Below, in pieces: positions 24,853 through 34,150 of a DNA stretch of 36,481 nucleotides (the first letter of the stretch is position 1; each line of letters starts with the position of its first letter). The stretch spans positions 1 to 36,481 of the forward strand of contig ONLX01000019.1 of NCBI GenBank assembly GCA_900318765.1, in the 5' to 3' direction. This DNA is from an uncultured Eubacteriales bacterium (GTDB taxonomy: Bacteria; Bacillota; Clostridia; Christensenellales; CAG-138). The position numbers and the translations under genes were made by a program. Below the pieces are notes generated by a model, which ran no database searches, was not told where the DNA came from, and saw only the letters and a program-made list of their open reading frames with translations.

Positions 24853-27483
24853 ATGAAAGAAGAAATGCCGAAGACGTATGATCACGCATCGGTCGAGCAA
24901 GCCTGGTATGAGAAATGGGAGAAAAACGGCTATTTCCATGCTGTGCCGAATCCCGAGAAGCAGCCCTATACGATCGTGATTCCGCCACCCAACATCACCG
25001 GAAAGCTGCATATGGGTCATGCGATGGACAATACGCTGCAGGACACGCTGATTCGCTACAAGCGTATGAGCGGGTTCGAAACACTGTGGATGCCCGGAAC
25101 GGATCATGCCTCGATTGCAACCGAGGTCAAAATCGTCGAACAGATGGCAAAAGAGGGGATCGATAAGCGTGATATCGGTCGTGAAAAGTTCCTGGAGCGC
25201 GCGTGGGAATGGCGCAATCAATACGGTTCCACGATCGTTCGGCAGCTCCGGAAAATGGGATCTTCCTGCGATTGGGAACGCGAGCGCTTTACGATGGACG
25301 AAGGCTGCAACCGCGCGGTTTTGAAGGTATTCAAACGGCTGTATGACAAGGGCTTGATCTATCGCGGCGATCGGATCATCAATTGGTGCCCGCATTGCAA
25401 GACTGCGCTTTCGGATGCCGAAGTCGAGTATGAGGAACAGGCGTCGCATCTGTGGAACATTCGGTACGACGCGCCCGACGGCTCGTATTCGATTACGGTG
25501 GCAACGACGCGCCCCGAAACGATGCTCGGCGATACGGCGATCGCTGTGAACCCGAACGATCCACGCTATATCGATCTCATCGGTAAAACCGTGGTCATTC
25601 CGGTCGTCGGTCGGGAGATTCCAATCGTCGGAGATGCGTATTGCGAGATGGATTTCGGAACCGGTGCCGTGAAAATCACGCCGGGTCATGACCCGAACGA
25701 TTTTGAGGTCGGTGTGCGCTGCAATCTGCCGGTGATCCGCGTGTTCACCGATGACGGGCATATCAACGAACTCGGCGGAAAATTCGCCGGACTGGATCGC
25801 TTTGCATGCCGCAAAGCGCTGTGTGAAGAACTGGCTGCTTCGGGAAATCTTGTAAAGACCGAAGACTATACGCATAACGTCGGAACGTGTTACCGCTGCC
25901 ATACGACGATTGAAACCTTGGTTTCCAAGCAGTGGTTCGTCAGCATGAAGGAACTTGCCAAGCCGGCGATTGAAGCGGTGCGCAGCGGCGAAGTGCGATT
26001 CGTGCCGGAACGGTTTTCCAAAACGTATTTCAATTGGATGGAAAACATCCGCGATTGGTGCATCTCCCGTCAGCTGTGGTGGGGACATCGCATTCCCGCG
26101 TATTACTGTGACGATTGCGGCGAAATGACGGTATCCGAAACGACGCCTGCATGCTGCCCGAACTGCGGCGGAAAGCTTCATCAGGATGAGGATGTTCTGG
26201 ACACATGGTTTTCGTCGGGAATGTGGCCGTTTTCGACGCTCGGCTATCCGGATGAGACGGAGGAACTCAAGTACTTCTATCCGACCGATACGCTTTGCAC
26301 CGGATACGATATCATCTTCTTCTGGGTTGCCAGAATGATCGTTTTCGGCTGTGAAGTGATGGGAAAGCCGCCGTTCCATACGGTGTATATCCATGGACTT
26401 GTGCGCGATTCACAGGGACGAAAGATGTCCAAGTCACTCGGAAACGGGATCGACCCGCTCGACGTGATCGAAAAATACGGTGCCGACCCGTTGCGGTTCT
26501 CTTTGGTTACGGGGAATGCTGCCGGAAACGACATGCGCTTCTATTGGGAGAAGGTTGAAGCTGCGCGCAATTTCTGCAATAAGGTGTACAATGCGTCCCG
26601 GTTCGTGCTGATGAATCTCGATGAGAATGCATCCGACGCGTTCGATCCTGCGGAGCTATCGCTTGCGGATAAGTGGATCCTGACCAAGCTTCGCACGACG
26701 ATTACAGAGGTCACGAAGAATCTTGACGCATATGAACTCAACATTGCGGCGGAGAAAATCTACGACTTCATTTGGGGCTCGTTCTGCGATTGGTATATTG
26801 AGATGGCCAAGCCTTCGCTGTACAGCGACAATGCGGCGGAGAAGCAGCGCGTTTCGGCCGTGCTTTTGAAAGTCCTTTCGACATCGATGCAGCTTCTGCA
26901 TCCGTTCATGCCGTTCATTACCGAAGAGCTGTATCAGCGGCTGCCGAATCATGCCGAAACGATCATGCTGACCGCATGGCCGAAGGAAGGCGATATTCCG
27001 TCGTTTGAGCGTGAATCCGCATCGATGGAATCGTTGATGGATGTGGTGCGTGCCGTTCGGAACCTGCGAGCGGAGCGGAAGGTTCCGATCGCACAGAAGA
27101 TCGCGGTCCGGCTTGTCGTGCCGAATCCGAATGCCTATCAGGGCGCGGAGCAACTTTTGATGCGCCTTGTCGGCGCTGAGCGCATTTCGCTTTCCGATGA
27201 ACGCGGCGCAGTTGCCAAGACCGATATCCATCTCGTATGTGAAGGCGCGGAAGTGTTCATCCCGCTTGCATCGCTCGTCGATCTTGACGAGGAACGCGCG
27301 CGCGTAGAAAAGGAAATCGAACGGATGCGCGGTGAGGTTACCCGTGCAGACGCGAAACTTTCGAATGAGAAATTCGTATCCCGTGCGCCGGAGGCGGTGG
27401 TCAGTGAGGAGCGCAGAAAGCGCGCTGTTGCGGAGGAGATGCTGCAAACGCTTCTGAAGCGGAGAGAAGACCTGAACGACTGA
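24853..27483 (+). CDS. valS: Valyl-tRNA synthetase
   Basis: A 876-residue class I aminoacyl-tRNA synthetase. The HIGH motif is HMGH (from His53, after PPPNITGKL) and the KMSKS motif starts at Lys524 (GRKMSKSLGNGIDP). An editing domain between them includes TTRPETMLGDTA. A zinc-knuckle-like CDDC/CCPNC pair is present near residue 420. The anticodon-binding helical domain and a C-terminal coiled-coil arm (ERARVEKEIERM) complete the usual length. CGGAGGAG precedes the start. Control by the T-box leader with a valine specifier supports the identity. Confidence 0.97.
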   Translation: MKEEMPKTYDHASVEQAWYEKWEKNGYFHAVPNPEKQPYTIVIPPPNITGKLHMGHAMDNTLQDTLIRYKRMSGFETLWMPGTDHASIATEVKIVEQMAKEGIDKRDIGREKFLERAWEWRNQYGSTIVRQLRKMGSSCDWERERFTMDEGCNRAVLKVFKRLYDKGLIYRGDRIINWCPHCKTALSDAEVEYEEQASHLWNIRYDAPDGSYSITVATTRPETMLGDTAIAVNPNDPRYIDLIGKTVVIPVVGREIPIVGDAYCEMDFGTGAVKITPGHDPNDFEVGVRCNLPVIRVFTDDGHINELGGKFAGLDRFACRKALCEELAASGNLVKTEDYTHNVGTCYRCHTTIETLVSKQWFVSMKELAKPAIEAVRSGEVRFVPERFSKTYFNWMENIRDWCISRQLWWGHRIPAYYCDDCGEMTVSETTPACCPNCGGKLHQDEDVLDTWFSSGMWPFSTLGYPDETEELKYFYPTDTLCTGYDIIFFWVARMIVFGCEVMGKPPFHTVYIHGLVRDSQGRKMSKSLGNGIDPLDVIEKYGADPLRFSLVTGNAAGNDMRFYWEKVEAARNFCNKVYNASRFVLMNLDENASDAFDPAELSLADKWILTKLRTTITEVTKNLDAYELNIAAEKIYDFIWGSFCDWYIEMAKPSLYSDNAAEKQRVSAVLLKVLSTSMQLLHPFMPFITEELYQRLPNHAETIMLTAWPKEGDIPSFERESASMESLMDVVRAVRNLRAERKVPIAQKIAVRLVVPNPNAYQGAEQLLMRLVGAERISLSDERGAVAKTDIHLVCEGAEVFIPLASLVDLDEERARVEKEIERMRGEVTRADAKLSNEKFVSRAPEAVVSEERRKRAVAEEMLQTLLKRREDLND

Positions 27484-27494
27484 AAAAAAGTCTG

Positions 27495-27523
27495 GAACCC
27501 GATCGATTTGATCGGGTTCTTTT
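27495..27523 (+). terminator. Rho-independent terminator after valS
   Basis: A perfect 10-bp stem GAACCCGATC/GATCGGGTTC with loop GATTT is followed by a T run, 11 bases after the valS stop. Confidence 0.94.
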
Positions 27524-27564
27524 CTGTGTTCAAAAAGTTTTTGCAGAAAGTTCGCATCGAAACC

Positions 27565-27593
27565 TTTTCAATCCTGTCGATTTGTGGTAAACT
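27565..27593 (+). promoter_or_regulatory. Putative promoter for the CotH lipoprotein gene
   Basis: TTTTCA (27565-27570) and TAAACT (27588-27593) are 17 bases apart, each with four or five consensus matches. The expected transcription start near 27600 falls in a perfect inverted repeat. Confidence 0.5.
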
Positions 27594-27596
27594 ATC

Positions 27597-27613
27597 CTCA
27601 ATACAGTATTGAG
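27597..27613 (+). repeat. Perfect inverted repeat at the CotH gene transcription start
   Basis: Arms CTCAATAC and GTATTGAG (8 bp, perfect) flank a single A. The element covers the expected transcription start and ends 12 bases before the ATG. It could be a repressor operator; as RNA the loop would be too tight for a full-length hairpin. Confidence 0.6.
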
Positions 27614-27625
27614 AGAAATTCGGCT

Positions 27626-30600
27626 ATGAAGCAATCTTTTTCCATAAAAACAATTCTGACGGGGCTGTTGGCAGCCATTTTGCTGCTTGCGTCCATAGGC
27701 TGCACCGGCGAATGGTCGGATGCTGCTGTATCCGGACCTTCCATCGTGATCAATGAGGTGGTTACGAGCAACGGCGAAAGCTTCCGGGACGATGTGCTCG
27801 GCTCGCCGGACTGGATTGAATTGAAAAATGTCGGCACGGGTTCGGTTTCCCTTCTGGGCTATCGGATTACGGATAACATTCAAAAGACTGAGAAGGCATT
27901 TGTTTTGCCGGATGTCACGCTTGCGCCGGGTGAATTTTTGCTGTTGCTTGCGACCAAGGAACAGGAAACGGATCTGTTGTCCTACGAGGGCGGACCGATC
28001 TGCATCGGCTTCTCGCTGAAACAGAGCGGAGAAAACCTGGCTCTCGAAGATGCCAATCTGCAGTTGATTCAGGAGTTGACGGTTCCGGAGCTCAGGCGCG
28101 ATGTCTCCTTTGCGCGCATGGCGGATGGGTCATACGGTTATTGTGCGGAGCCGACGCCGCTTCAAGAAAACGATACAACGCTGTATGCAACGATCGCGGA
28201 AGTACCTTCTCAGGAGGAAGCGGAGCAAGCACAGTATACTCCGCAGCAGGGGATTGTGTTTTCCGAAGTCTCGGCACGCAACAATGAGGCGATTCTTTGT
28301 GCCGGCTGTGCCGGATGCGACTGGGTAGAGCTGTTCAACACGACGGGGGAAGCGATCGACCTGAACGGATTTGCTCTGACCGACGATGAAGGAGACTTCG
28401 ATAAGCCCAATCTTGATGTAACGATTCCGGCCTATGGATATCTTTTGATTTTGTGCTGCTCTTCGGAATGCAACACGGATGATGGGCATATCTGTGTGCG
28501 AATGGGCATCAGCCGCTACGGAGACCACCTGTTTTTGTTTGATCAGCATGGCTTGCTCTGCGCGGAAGTTGAATTCGGTGAGACGCCGCATAAGGATATG
28601 ACGTGGGCACGGGATACAGATGGCTCCTATCGCTTTACCGCAACTTCGACACCGAATGCGGAAAACGTTTTTACGGATTACGTTGAGGAAGATCCGAACG
28701 AGGAGAAAGCAGACGATCCCGAGGCGATTTATACCGGATTGAACAGCAAAGTTATTCTGAACGAGGCACTTGCAAGCAATTCTTACAGCATTGCGGATCG
28801 GGACGGAGACCGTTCCGATTGGGTGGAGCTGTACAACACGACGGACAGCGCGGTGGATCTGAACGGTTGGTATCTGACGGATAGCAAGGATTGGACCAAA
28901 TGGACCTTCCCGGCCGTATCCATTCCTGCAAACGGATATCTTCTGATCTTTCTGGATGGAAAGGAATCCGTGGGGAACGAATTGCACGCGAGTTTCTCGC
29001 TGTCCGAAGGAGAGACGCTCAAGCTTTACGATCCCAATACGAACACCTATGATCAGCTTGTCATAGCGCAGGTTCGCAGCAATGTCTCGATCGGACGGGA
29101 TTCTGCCGGGACGATCGTGTATTACGGGGAACCGACGCCGCTTGCTCCGAATGGACATGCCCGTTCCGAAGCCGACTCGTTCGGCTTTTTTCAATCTGAC
29201 GGTGTGTATATCTCCGAAGTCTGCGCAATCCATGAACGCGGCAGCGGAGAGGACGATTGGGTCGAACTGCACAACGGCGGCGAAGAAGCGGTTTCCTTAA
29301 ACGGCTACTATCTGACGGACGATATTGATCAACCGACCAAATATCGGATCGCATCGCTCCTGCTCGAGGCGGGGGATTACGCGTCCGTTTCGGTCTCCAA
29401 GTACAGCGGAAGTTTCAGCGTATCGCCTTCCGGAGAGACGATTTATCTTCTGAAACCGGATGGGCAGACCGTTATCGATACCTTTGAAACCGGCGTGCAG
29501 CGCGTCGGCATGTCGTCCGGACGGATCGAAAGTGATCCGACGGTGCGGCGCGTTTTTTATCATAAACCGACCAAGGGGAAGGAAAACGGCGGAAGCTATG
29601 AGGTTGGCTACACGTCTGAACCGACGTTTTCCGAGACTGCGCTGTATCGGACGAATGCGTTCTCGCTGACCCTGTCTGATCTGCAAACGGACGCAACGAT
29701 TTATTATACGACCGACGGAAGCGAGCCGTCGAAAAAGTCGAATCGCTATACCGGACCGATTCCGATTTCGCAGAACAGTGTAATCCGCGCTTACGCAGTC
29801 TCAGACGGGCTGATGGACAGCGAGATCATCACGTATACGTATCTGTTTGAAGAGCCGCATACGGTCCCGGTGGTATGCATTTCCATGGCACCGGCGGATT
29901 TCAAAACCGTCTGGAATGTGAAGGAACATAAGAATATCAAGGAACGGAAGGGATTTGTCAGCTATTACGAGAGTGACGGTGGGATCGGAACCTCTTTTCC
30001 GTGCGATATCAAGGCAAAGGGGCGCGGCACGCTGACGTATATCAGCCAACGTTCCTTAACCCTCGGCCTGCGCGCTGCGTATGGCCAGCGCACGGTGGAT
30101 TATCCGTTCTTTGACGACTATCCGTTCCGGGAATTCGGAGCGTTTGCACTGCGCCAGGCAGGGCAGGACTACGACATGGCTCGCATGCGTGATGCGTACG
30201 TATCACGCGCCTGCATCGGGCTGAACGTCGATTGCGCGAACTCGCGTTGTGTGGTGGTCTATATCAACGGCGCATATTACGGCGTTTATGATTTCAATGA
30301 GGAATTGAATTCGAGGTATCTTGAGACGCATTATGGGGTCGATTCCGATACGGTCAATACCATCATGCGAAACGGCGCGACCGCCATGAAGGGCACCAAC
30401 ACGGATTTCAAAAAAATCTTCAATTCCGCCAAGAACCTGAACCTCTCGGATGACGCCAAGTATCAGGACTTTTTGGAACAGGTTGACGAGGATTATTTCA
30501 TCGATTACGTGATCTGCCGCACGTTTATGCTCGAAACCGATACGTTCAATCAGAAGTATTGGCGTACAACGGACTACAAACTGAAGTGGCGCCCGATTCT

Positions 30601-31027
30601 GTACGACCTCGATTACTGCTTTATGAGCAGCGCAACGCGTGACATCATGCATCTGTACTTCAACAAAGCCGGGCAGGCGTCGGCGCACGGATCAATGACG
30701 TATTTCTACTTCACCGTAGCCCTGAAGACGAACGAGTCGTTCCGAAAGAAGTTCGTTGAGCGGTATGTTGAGGTCGTGATGACCCAGTTCAGCGCAGAAA
30801 CGCTGTTGGAATTGTTTGACCGGGTGGTTGCGGAATATGAGCCGGAGATGCAGCGCCATATCGCGCGATGGGGACATCCGAAATCTTATTCCGCGTGGCA
30901 GAAGGAAGTTGCTTCGCTTCGCAATAAGATCGAACAGCGTCCGTCGATCGTTCTGGAGCAGGTGCGAAAGGAGTTCAAGTATTCGCAGGCGGACATGGAT
31001 GCGCTGATTGCGAAATACAGTGGATAA
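27626..31027 (+). CDS. CotH-kinase-like surface lipoprotein with four lamin-tail domains
   Basis: A 1133-residue predicted lipoprotein. The signal peptide ends at Cys26 (LASIGC). Four lamin-tail-like domains follow at about residues 40-150, 210-335, 375-500 and 526-640, each with an INE/SEV start, a DWVEL or DWIEL core and a GYxLTD or GFALTD-type strand. A chitobiase C-terminal-like module (about 665-745, YYTTDGSEPS) precedes a CotH domain (about 747-1060). CotH hallmarks are KAKGRGT, FALRQ, VVVYINGAYYGVYD and WRPILYDLDYCF, with the Asp pair of the kinase-like active site. Bacillus CotH phosphorylates spore-coat proteins; this protein is anchored at the cell surface instead, so a wall- or extracellular-protein role is inferred. 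The ribosome site is weak (GAGAGAAA). Confidence 0.88.
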   Translation: MKQSFSIKTILTGLLAAILLLASIGCTGEWSDAAVSGPSIVINEVVTSNGESFRDDVLGSPDWIELKNVGTGSVSLLGYRITDNIQKTEKAFVLPDVTLAPGEFLLLLATKEQETDLLSYEGGPICIGFSLKQSGENLALEDANLQLIQELTVPELRRDVSFARMADGSYGYCAEPTPLQENDTTLYATIAEVPSQEEAEQAQYTPQQGIVFSEVSARNNEAILCAGCAGCDWVELFNTTGEAIDLNGFALTDDEGDFDKPNLDVTIPAYGYLLILCCSSECNTDDGHICVRMGISRYGDHLFLFDQHGLLCAEVEFGETPHKDMTWARDTDGSYRFTATSTPNAENVFTDYVEEDPNEEKADDPEAIYTGLNSKVILNEALASNSYSIADRDGDRSDWVELYNTTDSAVDLNGWYLTDSKDWTKWTFPAVSIPANGYLLIFLDGKESVGNELHASFSLSEGETLKLYDPNTNTYDQLVIAQVRSNVSIGRDSAGTIVYYGEPTPLAPNGHARSEADSFGFFQSDGVYISEVCAIHERGSGEDDWVELHNGGEEAVSLNGYYLTDDIDQPTKYRIASLLLEAGDYASVSVSKYSGSFSVSPSGETIYLLKPDGQTVIDTFETGVQRVGMSSGRIESDPTVRRVFYHKPTKGKENGGSYEVGYTSEPTFSETALYRTNAFSLTLSDLQTDATIYYTTDGSEPSKKSNRYTGPIPISQNSVIRAYAVSDGLMDSEIITYTYLFEEPHTVPVVCISMAPADFKTVWNVKEHKNIKERKGFVSYYESDGGIGTSFPCDIKAKGRGTLTYISQRSLTLGLRAAYGQRTVDYPFFDDYPFREFGAFALRQAGQDYDMARMRDAYVSRACIGLNVDCANSRCVVVYINGAYYGVYDFNEELNSRYLETHYGVDSDTVNTIMRNGATAMKGTNTDFKKIFNSAKNLNLSDDAKYQDFLEQVDEDYFIDYVICRTFMLETDTFNQKYWRTTDYKLKWRPILYDLDYCFMSSATRDIMHLYFNKAGQASAHGSMTYFYFTVALKTNESFRKKFVERYVEVVMTQFSAETLLELFDRVVAEYEPEMQRHIARWGHPKSYSAWQKEVASLRNKIEQRPSIVLEQVRKEFKYSQADMDALIAKYSG

Positions 31028-31042
31028 GGATCAAAAAAACAG

Positions 31043-31075
31043 AGAGCTGTGTACAAGTTTGTACACAGCTCTTTT
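31043..31075. terminator. Bidirectional terminator between CotH gene and rpe
   Basis: Perfect 14-bp arms AGAGCTGTGTACAA and TTGTACACAGCTCT surround a 2-base centre. A T run follows on the plus strand and an A run precedes it (T run on the minus strand), so it can end both convergent transcripts. Confidence 0.93.
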
Positions 31076-31084
31076 CTTGCTTTG

Positions 31085-31732
31085 TCAACCGCGAAGCGAA
31101 GCAATCATTGCCTTGGGATCATCTGCGCGAAAGACCGCATTTCCGGCTACGAGAATCGTTGCGCCGGCATCGATGCAGGACCGAGCGGTTTCCGGATTGA
31201 TCCCGCCATCGATCTCGATTTCGGTGGCAAGACCGCGTTCTAAGATCGCAGAGCGCAGCGTTCGGATTTTTGTAAGCGTTTCCGGAATAAATTTCTGTCC
31301 GCCGAACCCGGGGTTAACGCTCATCAAAAGGACGAGATCGCATTCCGACAGAAGATGCAGACAGGATTCAACCGGTGTCGCAGGGCAAAGCACAACGCCG
31401 CCTTTGCAGCCTGCTGCGTGAATCTGCTGCAAAGCACGGTGCAGATGCCGCTCCGAGGATTCCACATGGAACGTGATCCAATCCGCCCCAGCGTCGCAGA
31501 ATGGTTTGATCCAGTCGGAAGGATGCTCGACCATCAGGTGAACATCGATCGGAAGTTTCGTATAGGGGCGGATCGCTTTGCACATCCCGGGACCGAAAGT
31601 GATATTCGGAACAAAATTGCCGTCCATGACATCAAAATGGACCCAATCCGCACCCCAGTTGGAAAGAGCGGAAGTCGCTTCACCGAGCTTGGCAAAATCT
31701 GCCGAAAGCAAGGAAGGCGCAATCTTAATCAT
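31085..31732 (-). CDS. rpe: Ribulose-phosphate 3-epimerase
   Basis: A 215-residue TIM-barrel enzyme interconverting ribulose 5-phosphate and xylulose 5-phosphate in the pentose phosphate pathway. Motifs are APSLLSADFAKLG, HFDVMDGNFVPN, VHLMVEHP, SVNPGFGGQKF and EIDGGINPET. The start at 31732 (MIKIAPS) follows GAGGAGG; the frame opens earlier but inside rsgA. It overlaps the rsgA end by 8 bases and closes the rsmB-to-rpe operon. Confidence 0.97.
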   Translation of the reverse strand: MIKIAPSLLSADFAKLGEATSALSNWGADWVHFDVMDGNFVPNITFGPGMCKAIRPYTKLPIDVHLMVEHPSDWIKPFCDAGADWITFHVESSERHLHRALQQIHAAGCKGGVVLCPATPVESCLHLLSECDLVLLMSVNPGFGGQKFIPETLTKIRTLRSAILERGLATEIEIDGGINPETARSCIDAGATILVAGNAVFRADDPKAMIASLRG

Positions 31733-32603
31733 AGCGATGTTTCCTCCTCTGTTGGTGTTCATGCGCAATGCGCAGATATCGTTCATAACGCCCCATCGTC
31801 AGTTCCCCGGTGGCCAAAAGTTCTTTAACACCGCAATTCGGTTCCGTATCATGCATGCAGTCCGGATAGCGGCAGGGGAAAGGCGCATCGGAAAACTCCG
31901 GATACAGCCGATTCAGCTCTTCCTGCTCCATCGGGCTTGCTTCCCAGAGCGAGAAACCGGGCGTGTCGAGGACCGCCCCGTTCGCATACGGCAGCAATTC
32001 CGCATGCCGCGTCGTATGCTTTCCACGCTCCGTCTTGGCGGAGAGCTCGCCGACGGTCAGATGCAAATCGGAAAAAAGCGCATTCAGAAGAGAGGATTTC
32101 CCGACAGCCGATTGCCCGGCAAAGCATGAGACACAACCTTCCATCAATTGCCGCAGCTGTTCCAATCCGTCACCGCTGTGTGCGCTCACGCAGATCGGAT
32201 GAAAGGCCGAATACTCGGTTAAAAACTGCCGGATCGGCTCCTCATCCGTATCCACCTTGTTCATGACGGGAATCGGTTCAATATGAAGCCGTTCGGCTTC
32301 AAGGATCATTTCATCCAAGAGCATCCAGTCCGGTTCCGGCACCGAAGCGGAAACCACTAAAAAGATGCGGTCAATATTGGCAACCGGCGGACGTATCAAC
32401 AGGTTCTTGCGGGGAAGAATCTGTGTAATCAACGCGTAGCCCTGCGGTTGCCGCATAAATTCCACGCGATCGCCGACCGTTGGAACCATATGTTCTTTTC
32501 GGAACAAACCGCGTGCCTTACAGGTCACCGATTCTTTTGCGTCGGTCAGAACTTCATAGAAGCTTCCGATCCCTTTCAGAAGTATGCCGTATTCCGTACT
32601 CAT
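31725..32603 (-). CDS. rsgA: Ribosome small subunit-dependent GTPase A
   Basis: A 292-residue circularly permuted GTPase assisting maturation of the 30S subunit. The order G4 (NKVDT), G1 (GQSAVGKSSLLNAL), G3 (DTPGF) shows the permutation. An OB-fold occupies the first 70 residues, and the C-terminal zinc knuckle has CRYPDCMH and a later Cys in PNCGV. Its start overlaps the prkC stop as ATGA. Position after prpC-prkC and before rpe is the standard Firmicutes order. Confidence 0.97.
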   Translation of the reverse strand: MSTEYGILLKGIGSFYEVLTDAKESVTCKARGLFRKEHMVPTVGDRVEFMRQPQGYALITQILPRKNLLIRPPVANIDRIFLVVSASVPEPDWMLLDEMILEAERLHIEPIPVMNKVDTDEEPIRQFLTEYSAFHPICVSAHSGDGLEQLRQLMEGCVSCFAGQSAVGKSSLLNALFSDLHLTVGELSAKTERGKHTTRHAELLPYANGAVLDTPGFSLWEASPMEQEELNRLYPEFSDAPFPCRYPDCMHDTEPNCGVKELLATGELTMGRYERYLRIAHEHQQRRKHRYD

Positions 32604-34150
32604 TTCGTAAATGCCACCGCCTGCGCGGTCAGGTCTTCTCCGTTCACGTTGAGGATCAATTGCCGCGTAACGGGATCGTAACAGTATACCGTTGCCGCAA
32701 CGGTAACGTCGGTACTCTCATACGGACGGTCCGTTTCGTGTACGATGACGCGATACGGAATGTCCAGATAATTGGTCGATTCATAGACAATCCGAATGTG
32801 TGCGCCGGATTCCGGCGGCGTAAACGTGAACGATACGTCAGCATGATAACTGCCCAGGGACGCCCGATAGACGACGAGCTCCGCGCGCTTCGTATCCGGC
32901 GAATCCTCATAGTTTGTCTGCGTAACGACGCTGTTTGTGATCGCCCCGGATTGTTTTTCCGTCGTAAAAGTGACGTAGATCTCCGAATAATTTGCGTTCT
33001 GCAGAACGATCAGCGCGTCGTCAAGGGAGAGCCCGATCACGTTGGCAGAGCGGGAGAGTGCCGGAGTCGCCGTCGGCTGCTCCATCGGCACGATCGTCGG
33101 CTCAACAGTTACGGGAGATTCCGAAGCCATAGGGATATCAACCGTTTCCGTTTCCGCTTTCGTCGGATCGGCCGGACGCTTCTGACAAGACGTTGTATAG
33201 ATCAGCAGTCCGACGACGATTGCGAGAATCGGAATAAAAACACCGAGCGCAATCATCAGATAGACCGAAACGGTCTTACGGGAAGGAAGCGTCGTGCCGT
33301 TGGTGCGATCCCGAACAAACGTTCCGTTCGGATTGCCGATCGAGCGGACCAGATCCGTTCGCATCGCACGCGCTGATTCGTATCGCTTCGAAGCATCTTT
33401 TTCCAATGCGCGCATGACAATATCGTTCAGCGCATTCGGGATTGCCGGATTCAGTTCCTTTGGAGGACGTGGCTTATCCTGAATATGCATCAGCGCGATC
33501 GCTACGGTCGAATCGGAAGTGAACGGGACCGTGCCGGTCAGCATCTCATAGAGTGTGATACCGACGGAGTAGAGATCGCTTTCTTCCGTTGCAATCGCGT
33601 TTTTGGCTTGCTCCGGAGAAATATAGTGTACAGAGCCGAGTACCTTTTTGCCGCTGAACGTGGATGTCGTTGCATTTGCTTCGCGCGCAATGCCGAAATC
33701 GGTCAATTTTGCCTTTCCGCGATCGGTAACAATCACGTTCTGCGGCTTCACGTCCCGATGGATGATACCGATTTCATGCGCCTGCGTCAACGCGTCGAGA
33801 ATCTGGCAGGTGATGCCGATCGCCGTACGGATCGGGAACGGACCGTTTGAATCGATCAGTTCCTTAAGCGTATGCCCTTCAACGTATTCCATCACAATGT
33901 ACGGCAAGCCTTCATAGTCGCCGACCTCATACGCGCGCACAATGTTTTCGTGGGAGAGTTTCATGACGGTGCCGGCTTCCCGGGAGAACCGGCGCAAAAA
34001 CTCCGTATCGTCCTTAAATTCGCTCTTGAGCATTTTGATGGCGACCGTCTTTCGATTGGTCATGTTGACCGCTTTATAGACCTTTGCCATGCCTCCGGAG
34101 CCGATTTCTTCCAAGATTCGATATTTACGATCGAGAATGACGCCGATCAT
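32600..34150 (-). CDS. prkC: PASTA-type Ser/Thr protein kinase (one PASTA repeat)
   Basis: A 516-residue membrane kinase. The cytoplasmic kinase domain (1-270) is intact: glycine loop IGSGGMAKV, Lys39, catalytic Asp133 in HRDVKPQN and Asp151 in DFG. One membrane segment lies at about 287-315. Outside, a Pro/Thr-rich linker leads to a single PASTA-like repeat (about 365-430, VIGLSLDDALIVLQ). A last segment of about 80 residues, beta-rich in appearance, has no family recognised. Typical PrkC has three or more PASTA repeats, so this one is short. It senses wall fragments in relatives. ATGA overlaps join it to prpC and rsgA. Confidence 0.95.
   Translation of the reverse strand: MIGVILDRKYRILEEIGSGGMAKVYKAVNMTNRKTVAIKMLKSEFKDDTEFLRRFSREAGTVMKLSHENIVRAYEVGDYEGLPYIVMEYVEGHTLKELIDSNGPFPIRTAIGITCQILDALTQAHEIGIIHRDVKPQNVIVTDRGKAKLTDFGIAREANATTSTFSGKKVLGSVHYISPEQAKNAIATEESDLYSVGITLYEMLTGTVPFTSDSTVAIALMHIQDKPRPPKELNPAIPNALNDIVMRALEKDASKRYESARAMRTDLVRSIGNPNGTFVRDRTNGTTLPSRKTVSVYLMIALGVFIPILAIVVGLLIYTTSCQKRPADPTKAETETVDIPMASESPVTVEPTIVPMEQPTATPALSRSANVIGLSLDDALIVLQNANYSEIYVTFTTEKQSGAITNSVVTQTNYEDSPDTKRAELVVYRASLGSYHADVSFTFTPPESGAHIRIVYESTNYLDIPYRVIVHETDRPYESTDVTVAATVYCYDPVTRQLILNVNGEDLTAQAVAFTK

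Noticed and set aside
24772..26394. Long antisense frame opposite valS
   Set aside because: The valS frame carries all synthetase motifs. The antisense translation is rich in Arg, His and Ile, as typical of shadow frames.
28000..29500. Repeated lamin-tail blocks considered as DNA direct repeats
   Set aside because: The similarity is at the protein level only; the nucleotide sequences have diverged, so these are domain duplications and not DNA repeats.
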